Of a DNA stretch of 64,000 bases, positions 30,969-40,226 are shown in pieces. The stretch's first letter is position 1. Each line of letters opens with the position of its first letter. The notes beneath the pieces are model-generated. The model was not told the origin of the DNA and did not search any database. It saw only the letters and a program-made list of their open reading frames with translations. Both the position numbers and the translations under genes were made by a program. Origin of the DNA: Pseudomonas sediminis (GTDB lineage: Bacteria > Pseudomonadota > Gammaproteobacteria > Pseudomonadales > Pseudomonadaceae); contig NZ_NIQU01000009.1 in assembly GCF_002741105.1 (NCBI RefSeq), positions 1-64,000 on the forward strand. Reading direction: 5' to 3'.

Positions 30969-31355
30969 ATGCGTCATCGTAAAAGTGGCCGTCACCTCAG
31001 CCGCACCAGCGCTCACCGCAAGGCCATGTTCCAGAACATGGCGGTCTCGCTGTTCGAGCACGAGCTGATCAAAACTACCCTGCCGAAAGCCAAGGAACTG
31101 CGTCGCGTTGCCGAGCCGCTGATCACCCTGGCCAAGGAAGACAGCGTTGCCAACCGTCGTCTGGCTTTCGACCGTACTCGTTCGAAAGCTATCGTTGGCA
31201 AACTGTTCAACGATCTGGGCAAGCGCTACGCCACCCGTAACGGCGGCTACCTGCGCATCCTCAAGTGCGGTTTCCGCGCTGGTGACAATGCTCCGATGGC
31301 TTACGTTGAACTGGTCGACCGTCCGGTCGGCGGTTCGGTAGAAGCTGCCGAGTAA
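30969..31355 (+). CDS. rplQ: 50S ribosomal protein L17
   Basis: L17 lines the outer tunnel exit. It has 128 residues, [20 protein letters not shown], with [20 protein letters not shown]. It is the last gene of the alpha operon, 44 bases after rpoA, and is followed by a strong terminator. Confidence 0.98.
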
Positions 31356-31372
31356 GTTGCTGGTTGTACAAG

Positions 31373-31398
31373 AAACCGGGCCTAGCGCCCGGTTTTTT
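31373..31398 (+). terminator. Terminator after rplQ
   Basis: AAACCGGGC pairs with GCCCGGTTT around CTAGC and runs into further T. It closes the ribosomal gene cluster. The 206 bases from here to katG show no gene; a weak TTGGTT-N18-TAGTCT (31518-31547) might be the katG promoter. Confidence 0.9.
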
Positions 31399-31604
31399 GT
31401 TGCCTGAAATATCGCGCTCCGGGCCCGTTCTTGAGCGCCTGCTGCGCAAACAGGGGTGTTGCCGAAGCACTGCGTTTCGCAAAAGAAAATAACTATCGCG
31501 CCGTTACGCTTCATGCATTGGTTTGCCTGGTAAAGCCGGTCTAGTCTTGTTCCATCGTTGGTCGCACTCGTTGGGACCGACCCGATGAGGAGAAGGAGAG
31601 AACC

Positions 31605-33755
31605 ATGTCGAACCAAGGTAAGTGTCCGTTCAACCATGTGGCCGGTGGCGGCACAGCCAACAATGATTGGTGGCCGAATCAGCTGCGTGTGGACTTGCTG
31701 AATCAGCATTCGGACCGATCCAATCCGCTGGGCGAGAAATTCAACTACGCCGAAGCTTTCAAGAAACTCGACTACAAGGCCCTCAAGGCCGATCTGGTCA
31801 AGCTCATGACCGACAGCCAGGACTGGTGGCCCGCTGACTTCGGGCATTACGGCCCGCAGTTCATCCGTATGGCCTGGCACTCTGCCGGTACCTACCGCAC
31901 TACCGACGGCCGTGGCGGTGGCGGTCGTGGTCAGCAGCGTTTTGCGCCGCTCAACTCCTGGCCGGATAACGTCAACATCGACAAGTCGCGTCGCCTGCTG
32001 TGGCCGATCAAGCAGAAGTATGGCCAGTCGATTTCCTGGGCTGACCTGTACATCCTCGCCGGTAACGTTGCGCTGGAGTCCATGGGGTTCCGCACCTTCG
32101 GATTTGCCGGTGGCCGTGAAGATGTGTGGGAGCCGGATCAGGACGTCAACTGGGGCGCCGAAGTCGCCTGGCTGGGGGTCGACCCTAAGCGCGTCAATGA
32201 CGATCGCGAGCTGACTGCGCCTTTCGGCGCTACTCACATGGGCCTGATCTACGTGAACCCGGAAGGTCCCAACGCTAGCGGCGACTATATGGCTGCAGCC
32301 AAGGATATTCGTGCCACGTTCTATCGCATGGCAATGGACGACGAAGAGATCGTCGCGTTGATCGCCGGCGGTCACACCTTCGGCAAATGCCACGGCGCAG
32401 CCCCTGAATCGCACAAGGGGCCGGAGCCGGAAGGCGGGCCCATCGAAGCACAGGGCCTGGGCTGGACCAGTAACTTCGGCAGTGGCTCGGGCAAGGACAC
32501 GGTGTCCAGTGGCCTGGAAGTGACCTGGACGAAGACACCGGCGCTGTGGAGTAACAACTTCTTCGAGAACCTGTTCAAGTTCGAATGGGAACTGACCAAA
32601 TCGCCAGCTGGCGCCAAGCAGTGGGTGGCCAAGGATGCGCCGGAGATCATTCCAGACGCGCATGTGCCGGGAAAATTCCACAAACCGACCATGCTCACTA
32701 CCGACCTCACCCTGCGCTTCGATCCAGAGTTCGGCAAGATTTCCAAGCGCTTCTATGAAGATCCGCAGTCCTTCGCCGATGCCTTCGCGCGTGCCTGGTA
32801 CAAGCTGACTCACCGTGACATGGGGCCGAAAGCCCGCTACCTTGGCCCGGAAGTGCCGAAAGAGGACTTGATCTGGCAAGACCCGCTACCGGCTGCCACC
32901 CATAACCCAAGCGCTGCCGATATCGCCGATCTGAAAGCGAAGATCGCTGCTTCGGGGATTTCGATCGGTGATCTGGTGTCCGTGGCTTGGGCTTCGGCCT
33001 CGACCTTCCGCGGTGGCGACAAGCGTGGTGGTGCCAACGGTGCTCGCCTGGCTCTGGCGCCGCAGAAGGATTGGGCCGCCAACCAGCGGGCGATTCAGGT
33101 GCTGCCGAAGCTGGTAGCAATCCAGCAGGCATCCGGCAAGGCCTCTCTGGCTGACGTGATCGTGCTGGCCGGTAATGTCGGTGTCGAGCTGGCAGCCAAG
33201 GCGGCTGGTGTGGCGGTGGACGTGCCGTTCGCGGCTGGCCGTGTTGATGCGCGTCAGGATCAGACCGATGTCGAGTCCTTCGATGTGCTGGAGTCTGCTG
33301 CCGATGGTTTCCGTAACTTCAGCAAAGGCAATCTGGGCGTGCCCACCGAGGCAATGTTGATCGACAAGGCGCAGATGCTGACACTGACCGCACCGGAGCT
33401 GACTGCATTGGTCGGCGGCCTGCGTGTACTGGGCGCCAACCACGACGGCAGTCAGCATGGCGTGTTCACCGACAAGGTCGGTGTGCTGTCCAACGATTTC
33501 TTCGTCAACCTGCTGGATATGGGCACCGTATGGAAGGCCGCCGATGACAGCAACGAAGTCTTCGAAGGGCGTACACGCAAGGATGGCCAGGTGAAATACA
33601 CGGCCACCCGTAACGACCTGGTGTTCGGCTCCAACTCGGTGCTGCGCGCCTATGCCGAGGTGTATGCCAGTGCTGACGGCAAGGAGAAGCTGATCAAGGA
33701 CTTCGTCGCCGCCTGGACCAAGGTGATGAACCTGGATCGTTTCGATCTGGCCTGA
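31605..33755 (+). CDS. katG: Catalase-peroxidase KatG
   Basis: KatG is a bifunctional heme enzyme that destroys hydrogen peroxide and acts as a peroxidase. It has 716 residues without a signal peptide, so it is probably cytoplasmic. The distal site RMAWHSAGTYR gives Arg88, Trp91 and His92; the proximal heme ligand is His257 in GGHTFGKCHG. The Met-Tyr-Trp adduct is available (Trp91, Tyr216, Met242). A second heme-free domain follows, as in all KatG. AGGAGAAGGAG precedes the ATG. From memory, P. aeruginosa has the unrelated catalase katA at this place, between rplQ and the ferritin gene. Confidence 0.97.
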   Translation: MSNQGKCPFNHVAGGGTANNDWWPNQLRVDLLNQHSDRSNPLGEKFNYAEAFKKLDYKALKADLVKLMTDSQDWWPADFGHYGPQFIRMAWHSAGTYRTTDGRGGGGRGQQRFAPLNSWPDNVNIDKSRRLLWPIKQKYGQSISWADLYILAGNVALESMGFRTFGFAGGREDVWEPDQDVNWGAEVAWLGVDPKRVNDDRELTAPFGATHMGLIYVNPEGPNASGDYMAAAKDIRATFYRMAMDDEEIVALIAGGHTFGKCHGAAPESHKGPEPEGGPIEAQGLGWTSNFGSGSGKDTVSSGLEVTWTKTPALWSNNFFENLFKFEWELTKSPAGAKQWVAKDAPEIIPDAHVPGKFHKPTMLTTDLTLRFDPEFGKISKRFYEDPQSFADAFARAWYKLTHRDMGPKARYLGPEVPKEDLIWQDPLPAATHNPSAADIADLKAKIAASGISIGDLVSVAWASASTFRGGDKRGGANGARLALAPQKDWAANQRAIQVLPKLVAIQQASGKASLADVIVLAGNVGVELAAKAAGVAVDVPFAAGRVDARQDQTDVESFDVLESAADGFRNFSKGNLGVPTEAMLIDKAQMLTLTAPELTALVGGLRVLGANHDGSQHGVFTDKVGVLSNDFFVNLLDMGTVWKAADDSNEVFEGRTRKDGQVKYTATRNDLVFGSNSVLRAYAEVYASADGKEKLIKDFVAAWTKVMNLDRFDLA

Positions 33756-33792
33756 GCCTGAGTGGCGCACCAGCGGTGCGTCAGTAAACCGC

Positions 33793-33815
33793 AACGCCTC
33801 CCTCGTGGAGGCGTT
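33793..33815 (+). terminator. Hairpin after katG
   Basis: AACGCCTCC pairs with GGAGGCGTT around a 5-base loop, with a poor T run (GTGCTTTGCTT). A smaller CGCACC-AGC-GGTGCG hairpin lies just upstream (33767-33781). Confidence 0.6.
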
Positions 33816-33889
33816 GTGCTTTGCTTGACCGAGCCGGGCGTCAGGCGGAGCATTACAGCCTGCTCACGAATGCAAGAAGGATTGCCGGC

Positions 33890-34354
33890 ATGAAAGGCCA
33901 TACCGAAGTCATCGACTATCTCAAGCATCTGCTCAAGGGCGAACTGGCTGCGCGCGACCAGTATTTCATCCATTCTCGGCTGTATGAGGACTGGGGGTTC
34001 AGCAAGCTCTACGAGCGCATCAACCACGAGATGGAAGAGGAAACCCAGCACGCCGATGCCCTGCTAAAGCGCATCATCTTCCTCGAGGGTGTGCCGGACA
34101 TGGCGCCCAATGCCTTCAAGTTCGGCCAGACCGTCCCAGAAGCACTGAAGCTCGATCTTGATCTGGAGTACGAAGTGCGCGCGGCCCTGAGCAAAGGCAT
34201 CGAACTCTGCGAGAAACATCAGGATTACCCAAGCCGCGACATCCTCCTGGCGCAGCTCAAGGACACCGAGGAAGATCACGCCTACTGGCTGGAGATTCAG
34301 TTGCAGCTGATCGACAAGCTGGGTCTGGAGAAGTACCTGCAAAGCCAGATGTAA
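33890..34354 (+). CDS. ftnA: Bacterial ferritin (FtnA/BfrA type)
   Basis: This iron-storage protein oxidises and mineralises iron in a 24-mer shell. It has 154 residues from ATG 33890; an earlier in-frame start (33821) lies in the katG trailer. Ferroxidase residues are present (Glu18, Glu51, His54, and the Glu127/His130 region). The residue aligned with the heme-ligand Met52 of bacterioferritin is Thr52, so this looks like a heme-free ferritin, as reported for P. aeruginosa FtnA (formerly BfrA). Its position beside katG and uvrA fits that gene. Confidence 0.92.
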   Translation: MKGHTEVIDYLKHLLKGELAARDQYFIHSRLYEDWGFSKLYERINHEMEEETQHADALLKRIIFLEGVPDMAPNAFKFGQTVPEALKLDLDLEYEVRAALSKGIELCEKHQDYPSRDILLAQLKDTEEDHAYWLEIQLQLIDKLGLEKYLQSQM

Positions 34355-34368
34355 GCTGACTTGCCCAA

Positions 34369-34396
34369 AAAGAGCCCCGCATGTGCGGGGCTCTTT
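34369..34396. terminator. Bidirectional terminator between ftnA and uvrA
   Basis: AAAGAGCCCCGCA pairs perfectly with TGCGGGGCTCTTT around a 2-base centre, with A and T runs on both sides. It serves both convergent genes. Confidence 0.9.
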
Positions 34397-34400
34397 CGTT

Positions 34401-37235
34401 TCAGGCGCGGTCGCGTTCCAGCAGGGGTTTGAGGAAGTGCCCGGTATGCGAGGCCGGGTTGGCTGCAACATCCTCTGGTGTACCGGTGGCGATGATCATG
34501 CCGCCCTTGGAGCCGCCTTCCGGGCCGAGATCCACCAGCCAGTCGGCAGTCTTGATCACGTCCAGGTTGTGCTCGATCACCACCACGGTATTGCCGTGGT
34601 CGCGCAGGCGGTGCAGCACGTCCAGCAGTTGCTGGATATCGGCGAAGTGCAGGCCGGTGGTCGGCTCGTCGAGGATGTACAGGGTCTTGCCGGTATCGCG
34701 CTTGCTCAGCTCGCGACTCAGCTTGACCCGCTGCGCCTCGCCGCCGGACAGGGTGGTCGCGCTCTGGCCCAGCTTGATATAGGACAGCCCGACGTCCATC
34801 AACGTCTGCAGCTTGCGGGCGATGGCCGGCACGGCGTCGAAGAAGGTGCGGGCCTCCTCGATGGTCATGTCCAGCACTTCGGTGATGCTCTTGCCCTTGT
34901 ACTTCACTTCCAGGGTTTCGCGGTTGTAGCGCTTGCCCTTGCACACGTCGCACGGCACGTAGATGTCCGGCAGAAAGTGCATCTCCACCTTGATCACGCC
35001 GTCGCCCTGGCACGCCTCGCAGCGCCCGCCCTTGACGTTGAAACTGAAGCGGCCTGGGCCATAACCGCGCGAGCGTGATTCCGGCACCCCGGCGAACAGC
35101 TCGCGAATCGGTGTGAACAGGCCGGTGTAGGTGGCCGGGTTGGAGCGTGGCGTACGGCCGATCGGGCTCTGGTCGATGTCGACCACCTTGTCCAGGTGTT
35201 GCAGGCCGTCGAAGGAGTCGTGCGCCGCCGCTTCCAGAGTGGTTGCACCGTTCAAAGCCGTAGCGGTCAGCGGGAACAGGGTGTTGTTGATCAGCGTCGA
35301 CTTGCCCGAGCCGGATACGCCGGTGACGCAGGTAAGCAGGCCCACCGGAATTTCCAGATCGACATTACGCAGGTTGTTGCCCCGTGCGCCCTTGAGCTTG
35401 AGCAGTTTCTTCTTGTCACGCGGCGTGCGCTGCGCTGGATAACGGATCTTCTCGCGGCCGGACAGGTATTTGCCGGTCAACGAGTCGGGGTGATTCATCA
35501 CCTCGTCGGGCGTGCCTTCGGCGACGATGCGTCCGCCGTGCACGCCGGCGCCCGGGCCGATATCGACCACGTAATCGGCCATGCGAATGGCGTCTTCGTC
35601 GTGTTCGACCACGATCACCGTATTGCCCAGGCTGCGCAGGTGGTTGAGGGTGCCCAGCAGGCGCTCGTTGTCGCGTTGGTGCAGGCCGATGGACGGTTCA
35701 TCGAGGATGTACATCACGCCCACCAGGCCAGCGCCGATCTGGCTGGCCAGGCGGATGCGCTGCGCTTCGCCGCCTGAAAGGGTGTCGGCGCTGCGATCCA
35801 GAGTCAGATAATCGAGGCCGACGTTGACCAGGAACTGCAGGCGCTCGCGGATTTCCTTGAGGATCTTTTCGGCGATCTCGCCGCGTCGTCCGGTCAGACG
35901 CAGATTGGCGACGTAATCGCAGGCATCGCCAACCGGCAGGCCGGTCACTGCCGGCAGAGTCTTCTCGCCGACCCAGACATGCCGCGCTTCGCGGCGCAGG
36001 CGCGTGCCGCGGCAGTCGGGGCAGGGCTGGGTGCTGAGGAACTTGGCCAGCTCCTCGCGCACGCTGGCCGACTCGGTCTCGCGGTAGCGGCGTTCGAGGT
36101 TGGGGATGATGCCCTCGAAAGGGTGCGAGCGTTTGACGATGTCGCCGCGGTCGTTGAGGTACTTGAAGTCGACGTTCTGCGTGCCGCTGCCGAACAGAAT
36201 GACCTTCTGGTGTTCGGCGGCCAACTCGTCGAAGGGCTCTTCGAGGCTGAAGCCATAGTGTGCGGCCAGCGAACCGAGCATCTGGAAGTAGTAGACGTTG
36301 CGCCGGTCCCAGCCGCGTATGGCGCCTTCGGCCAGGGTCAGTTCGCCATTGACCAGGCGCTTGACGTCGAAGAACTGCTTCACGCCCAGGCCGTCGCAGG
36401 TCGGGCAGGCACCGGCCGGGTTGTTGAAGGAGAATAGCTTGGGTTCCAGCTCGCTGATCGAGTGGCCGCAGTGCGGGCAGGCGAAGCGCGCGGAGAAGAT
36501 GATTTCTTCGCCTGGCTCATCATCCATGGGGGCGATCAGGGCGATGCCGTCCGCCAGGCCAAGCGCTGTCTCGAAAGACTCGGCCAGCCGCTGCTGCAGG
36601 TCTTCACGGACCTTGAAGCGATCCACCACCACGTCGATGGAGTGCTTCTTCTGCTTGTCCAGCTTGGGCAGCTCGTCCAGTTCGAACAGCTTGCCGTTGA
36701 CGCGGGCACGGACGAAGCCCTGCGCGCGCAGCTCCTCGAATACCGATAGATGCTCACCCTTGCGTTCGCGGATTACCGGTGCCAGCAGCATCAGCTTGCG
36801 GCCTTCCGGCAGGGCCAGCACCTGGTCGACCATCTGGCTGACGGTCTGCGCTTCGAGCGGAACGTCATGGTCCGGGCAGCGCGGAATACCGGCGCGGGCA
36901 TACAGCAGGCGCAGGTAGTCGTAGATTTCGGTGATGGTGCCGACGGTCGAGCGCGGGTTGTGCGAGGTGGACTTCTGCTCGATGGAAATCGCCGGCGACA
37001 GGCCTTCGATGGTGTCGACATCGGGCTTTTCCATCATCGACAGGAACTGCCGGGCGTAAGCCGACAGCGATTCGACATAACGGCGCTGGCCTTCGGCGTA
37101 CAGCGTGTCGAAGGCCAGGGAAGACTTGCCGGAACCGGACAGGCCGGTGATCACGATCAGCTTGTCACGCGGCAGGGTCAGGTCGATGTTCTTCAGGTTG
37201 TGGGTACGGGCCCCACGAATCAGGATTTTGTCCAC
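34401..37235 (-). CDS. uvrA: UvrABC system protein A
   Basis: UvrA is the damage-sensing ATPase of nucleotide excision repair. It has 944 residues. Walker A motifs are GLSGSGKS (31-38) and GVSGSGKS in the second half. The ABC signatures are LSGGEAQRIRLASQIG and LSGGEAQRVKLSRELS. Zinc modules CPHCGHS...CPTCDG and CEACQGDG...CDVC are intact. It is convergent with ftnA and divergent from the MFS gene. I found no clear LexA box (CTGT-N8-ACAG) in the 191-bp upstream gap. Confidence 0.98.
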   Translation of the reverse strand: MDKILIRGARTHNLKNIDLTLPRDKLIVITGLSGSGKSSLAFDTLYAEGQRRYVESLSAYARQFLSMMEKPDVDTIEGLSPAISIEQKSTSHNPRSTVGTITEIYDYLRLLYARAGIPRCPDHDVPLEAQTVSQMVDQVLALPEGRKLMLLAPVIRERKGEHLSVFEELRAQGFVRARVNGKLFELDELPKLDKQKKHSIDVVVDRFKVREDLQQRLAESFETALGLADGIALIAPMDDEPGEEIIFSARFACPHCGHSISELEPKLFSFNNPAGACPTCDGLGVKQFFDVKRLVNGELTLAEGAIRGWDRRNVYYFQMLGSLAAHYGFSLEEPFDELAAEHQKVILFGSGTQNVDFKYLNDRGDIVKRSHPFEGIIPNLERRYRETESASVREELAKFLSTQPCPDCRGTRLRREARHVWVGEKTLPAVTGLPVGDACDYVANLRLTGRRGEIAEKILKEIRERLQFLVNVGLDYLTLDRSADTLSGGEAQRIRLASQIGAGLVGVMYILDEPSIGLHQRDNERLLGTLNHLRSLGNTVIVVEHDEDAIRMADYVVDIGPGAGVHGGRIVAEGTPDEVMNHPDSLTGKYLSGREKIRYPAQRTPRDKKKLLKLKGARGNNLRNVDLEIPVGLLTCVTGVSGSGKSTLINNTLFPLTATALNGATTLEAAAHDSFDGLQHLDKVVDIDQSPIGRTPRSNPATYTGLFTPIRELFAGVPESRSRGYGPGRFSFNVKGGRCEACQGDGVIKVEMHFLPDIYVPCDVCKGKRYNRETLEVKYKGKSITEVLDMTIEEARTFFDAVPAIARKLQTLMDVGLSYIKLGQSATTLSGGEAQRVKLSRELSKRDTGKTLYILDEPTTGLHFADIQQLLDVLHRLRDHGNTVVVIEHNLDVIKTADWLVDLGPEGGSKGGMIIATGTPEDVAANPASHTGHFLKPLLERDRA

Positions 37236-37426
37236 TTAGGGAACCTCTGAATGCTGTCTGCGTTGCCACTGCCGCTTCAAATTCAGGCGGCTTGCAACGG
37301 GCCTCGCTGGGCGGGCGGAAAACGGTCGAGTATAGGGCTTGCTGCTGCCCTGCGGCAAAGTGTGCGCCTGTGCCGAAACGATGGCGGCTGCTAGAATCGC
37401 CGGCTGATTTCCTCAGGGTTTATTCG

Positions 37427-38821
37427 ATGCACGATTCGCACAGCGAGCGCATGAGTAGTAGCGAGACCCGCGCGGCCGGCGGCCTGGCTATGGTGTTCGC
37501 GTTTCGTATGCTGGGCATGTTCATGGTGCTGCCGGTGCTGGCCACCTACGGCATGGATCTGGCGGGCAGTACACCCGCGCTGATCGGCCTGGCCATCGGT
37601 GCCTATGGTTTGACCCAGGCTGTGCTGCAAATTCCCTTCGGCATGCTCAGTGATCGTATTGGCCGACGCCCGGTGATCTACGTCGGGTTGCTGATCTTCG
37701 CCGCTGGCAGCGTGCTGGCGGCCAATGCCGATTCGATCTGGGGCGTTATCGCCGGACGTGTGCTGCAGGGTGCTGGCGCGATTTCCGCAGCGGTGATGGC
37801 ACTGTTGTCGGACCTGACTCGCGAGCAACATCGCACCAAGGCCATGGCCATGATCGGCATGAGCATTGGCCTGTCGTTCGCCGTGGCCATGGTCATTGGT
37901 CCGCTGCTGACTCGCGCCTTCGGCCTGTCCGGGCTGTTCTGGGCGACGGCGGCGATGGCGTTGCTCGGCATCCTGATCGTCGCCGGCATCGTGCCGAAAG
38001 ACGCCGGCCCGCTGCAGCATCGCGAGTCCGGCGTGGCGGCGCAGGCGCTGTGGCCGACGCTCAAACACGTCGACCTGTTGCGTCTGGACTTCGCCATCCT
38101 GGCCTTGCATGCAGTGCTCATGGCCAGTTTCGTCGCCCTGCCGCTGGCGCTGGTGGAGCAGGGGGAGTTGGTCAAGGAAGAGCATTGGTGGGTGTATCTC
38201 ACCGCGCTGTTGATTGGTTTCTTCGGCATGGTGCCGTTCATCATTTACGGTGAGAAAAAACGCCAGATGAAGCGCGTGCTGCTGGGGGCCGTCAGCGTAT
38301 TGCTGGTCTGCGAGCTTTACTTCGCCTTCTTCGGCAGCAGTTTGCGTGCGCTGGTACTGGGCATCGTGGTGTTCTTCACCGCCTTCAACCTGCTCGAGGC
38401 CTCGCTGCCGTCGCTGGTCAGCAAGGTGGCTCCAGCGGGCGGCAAGGGCACGGCGATGGGGGTGTACTCCACCAGCCAGTTCCTCGGCGCGGCGCTGGGC
38501 GGCATTCTGGGCGGCTGGCTGTATCAGCACGTTGGTCTGGGCGGTGTCTTCATCGGCTGCGCAGCGCTCTGTGCAATTTGGCTGGCTATTGCTGTTACTA
38601 TGCGCGAACCGCCGTACGTGACCAGTTTGCGCCTGCCGCTCGATGCCGCGGCACTGGCCGATGTCGGACTGGTCGAACGCCTCAAGGCGACGCCGGGAGT
38701 GGCGGACGCCGTGGTGGTGGTCGACGAAGCGGCCATCTATATCAAAGTCGATACCCAACAAGTGGATCGCACGACGCTGGAAAGCCTGATCACATCGGCG
38801 CCAGCGGCGTGCCGAGTCTAG
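37427..38821 (+). CDS. MFS transporter with C-terminal YAM-like domain
   Basis: This inner-membrane major facilitator has 464 residues. Twelve hydrophobic spans cover about 17-390. The family motif between helices 2 and 3 reads GMLSDRIGRRPVI. After the last helix there is a soluble tail of about 65 residues (ADVGLVERLKATPGVADAVV and on) resembling the ferredoxin-like YAM domain of E. coli YajR. The substrate is unknown. ATG 37427 is likely; ATG 37451 is an alternative. TAGAAT at 37392 may be its -10. ssb follows after 9 bases and may be cotranscribed. Confidence 0.85.
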   Translation: MHDSHSERMSSSETRAAGGLAMVFAFRMLGMFMVLPVLATYGMDLAGSTPALIGLAIGAYGLTQAVLQIPFGMLSDRIGRRPVIYVGLLIFAAGSVLAANADSIWGVIAGRVLQGAGAISAAVMALLSDLTREQHRTKAMAMIGMSIGLSFAVAMVIGPLLTRAFGLSGLFWATAAMALLGILIVAGIVPKDAGPLQHRESGVAAQALWPTLKHVDLLRLDFAILALHAVLMASFVALPLALVEQGELVKEEHWWVYLTALLIGFFGMVPFIIYGEKKRQMKRVLLGAVSVLLVCELYFAFFGSSLRALVLGIVVFFTAFNLLEASLPSLVSKVAPAGGKGTAMGVYSTSQFLGAALGGILGGWLYQHVGLGGVFIGCAALCAIWLAIAVTMREPPYVTSLRLPLDAAALADVGLVERLKATPGVADAVVVVDEAAIYIKVDTQQVDRTTLESLITSAPAACRV

Positions 38822-38830
38822 GAGAACGTT

Positions 38831-39322
38831 ATGGCCCGTGGGGTTAACAAAGTCATTCTGGTCGGTACCTGCGGCCAGGACCCGGAAACACGCTACCTGC
38901 CCAGCGGCAACGCCGTCACCAACCTGAGCCTGGCGACCAGCGAGCAGTGGACCGACAAGCAGACCGGGCAGAAGGTAGAAAAGACCGAGTGGCACCGCGT
39001 CGCCCTGTTCGGCAAGGTCGCCGAGATCGCCGGCGAGTACCTGCGCAAGGGTTCGCAGGTGTACATCGAAGGCAAGCTGCAGACCCGCGAGTGGGAAAAG
39101 GACGGCATCAAGCGTTACACCACCGAGATCATCGTCGACATGCAGGGCACCATGCAGCTGCTGGGCGGTCGTCCGAGCGGTGACGAAGGTGGCGCTCCGC
39201 GTCAATCGCGTCCGGCCCCGCAGCGTGAGCCGCAGCAGGCTCCGCGTCAGGAGCGTCCTGCTCCGCAGCAGGCCCAGCCAGCGCCTGACTACGACAGCTT
39301 CGATGACGATATCCCGTTCTGA
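38831..39322 (+). CDS. ssb: Single-stranded DNA-binding protein
   Basis: SSB coats single-stranded DNA in replication and repair. It has 163 residues. The OB fold (about 1-110) begins MARGVNKVILVGTCGQDPET; a Gln/Pro/Arg-rich linker (about 115-150) follows. The acidic tail DSFDDDIPF, the docking site for partner proteins, is intact. It lies 9 bases after the MFS gene; uvrA-MFS-ssb is a familiar Pseudomonas order. Confidence 0.98.
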   Translation: MARGVNKVILVGTCGQDPETRYLPSGNAVTNLSLATSEQWTDKQTGQKVEKTEWHRVALFGKVAEIAGEYLRKGSQVYIEGKLQTREWEKDGIKRYTTEIIVDMQGTMQLLGGRPSGDEGGAPRQSRPAPQREPQQAPRQERPAPQQAQPAPDYDSFDDDIPF

Positions 39323-39341
39323 TCTGATCGGGCTCTAGCCT

Positions 39342-40226
39342 ATGCGAATGCGCCTGATGCTGCTGGGCGGCGGTAGTGCCCTGGGGCAAGCGCTGATCCG
39401 TCTTGGCGCCGAGGAAGACATCGGCTTCCTCGCGCCTCGTCCGCCGGAAGACGGTTGGGATGCGGCCAGCCTGACTGAGCTGCTCGACGACACCCGCCCG
39501 GATGCACTGATCAACCTGGCTTACTATTTCGACTGGTTCCAGGCCGAGTCGGTGGCCGAGTCGCGCCTGCAAACGCAGGAGCGCGCTGTGGAGCGTCTGG
39601 CCGAGCTGTGTCAGCACCACTCCATCGTCTTGCTGCAGCCGTCCAGCTATCGGGTTTTCGATGGTTCGCGAATCACGGCTTACAGCGAGAAGGAAGAGCC
39701 GATCCCGCTCGGACTGCGCGGCCAGGCGCTGTGGCGTCTGGAGCAGAGCGTGCGGGCGATCTGTCCGCGTCATGTGCTGCTGCGCTTTGGCTGGCTGCTT
39801 GATGACAGTCGTGAAGGGCTGCTGGGGCGCTTTCTAGTACGTGCCGAGCGCGACGATGCCCTTTATCTCGCCGATGACCGGCGCGGCAATCCGACGCCAG
39901 TGGACGATGCCGCACGAGTGATTCTGGCCGTGCTCAAGCAACTCGACTGCGAGTCGCCGCTGTGGGGCACCTATCATTACGGTGGTCACGAGACCAGCAC
40001 ATCGCTGAGTCTGGGGCAGGCGGTGCTGAGCGAGGCGCGTCACTATCGCAGCAATCTGGTCGAGGACGTCGCGCCGCAGGCGCACGCTGCTCGCCCGGAT
40101 GCAGCCGATGAACCGCAACACGCCGTGCTGGCTTGCAAGAAGATTCTTCACACCTTCGGCATCAAACCGCGCGCCTGGCGCTCTGGTCTGCCGAGCTTAC
40201 TGGATCGTTACTATCGCCATGGCTGA
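39342..40226 (+). CDS. RmlD-like sugar-nucleotide reductase/epimerase
   Basis: This 294-residue extended-SDR-like protein has an N-terminal Rossmann start (LMLLGGGSALGQALI) and segments typical of RmlD-type dTDP-4-dehydrorhamnose reductases (DALINLAYYFDW, SSYRVFDG, VPVDDAARVI-like). The Tyr-Lys catalytic pair is not obvious, so the reaction is uncertain. Its end overlaps the next epimerase gene by 8 bases, implying joint function. ATG 39348 is an alternative start. Confidence 0.75.
   Translation: MRMRLMLLGGGSALGQALIRLGAEEDIGFLAPRPPEDGWDAASLTELLDDTRPDALINLAYYFDWFQAESVAESRLQTQERAVERLAELCQHHSIVLLQPSSYRVFDGSRITAYSEKEEPIPLGLRGQALWRLEQSVRAICPRHVLLRFGWLLDDSREGLLGRFLVRAERDDALYLADDRRGNPTPVDDAARVILAVLKQLDCESPLWGTYHYGGHETSTSLSLGQAVLSEARHYRSNLVEDVAPQAHAARPDAADEPQHAVLACKKILHTFGIKPRAWRSGLPSLLDRYYRHG

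Noticed and set aside
31480..31604. An OxyR-site in front of katG
   Set aside because: Only a single ATAACTAT-like half match is seen; the four-part OxyR pattern is not convincing.
30765..32879. A 704-codon minus-strand frame opposite rpoA, rplQ and katG
   Set aside because: It crosses a strong terminator and unrelated genes and has no recognisable domain.
37236..37426. A LexA box upstream of uvrA
   Set aside because: No CTGT-N8-ACAG pattern of the expected form is present in the gap.
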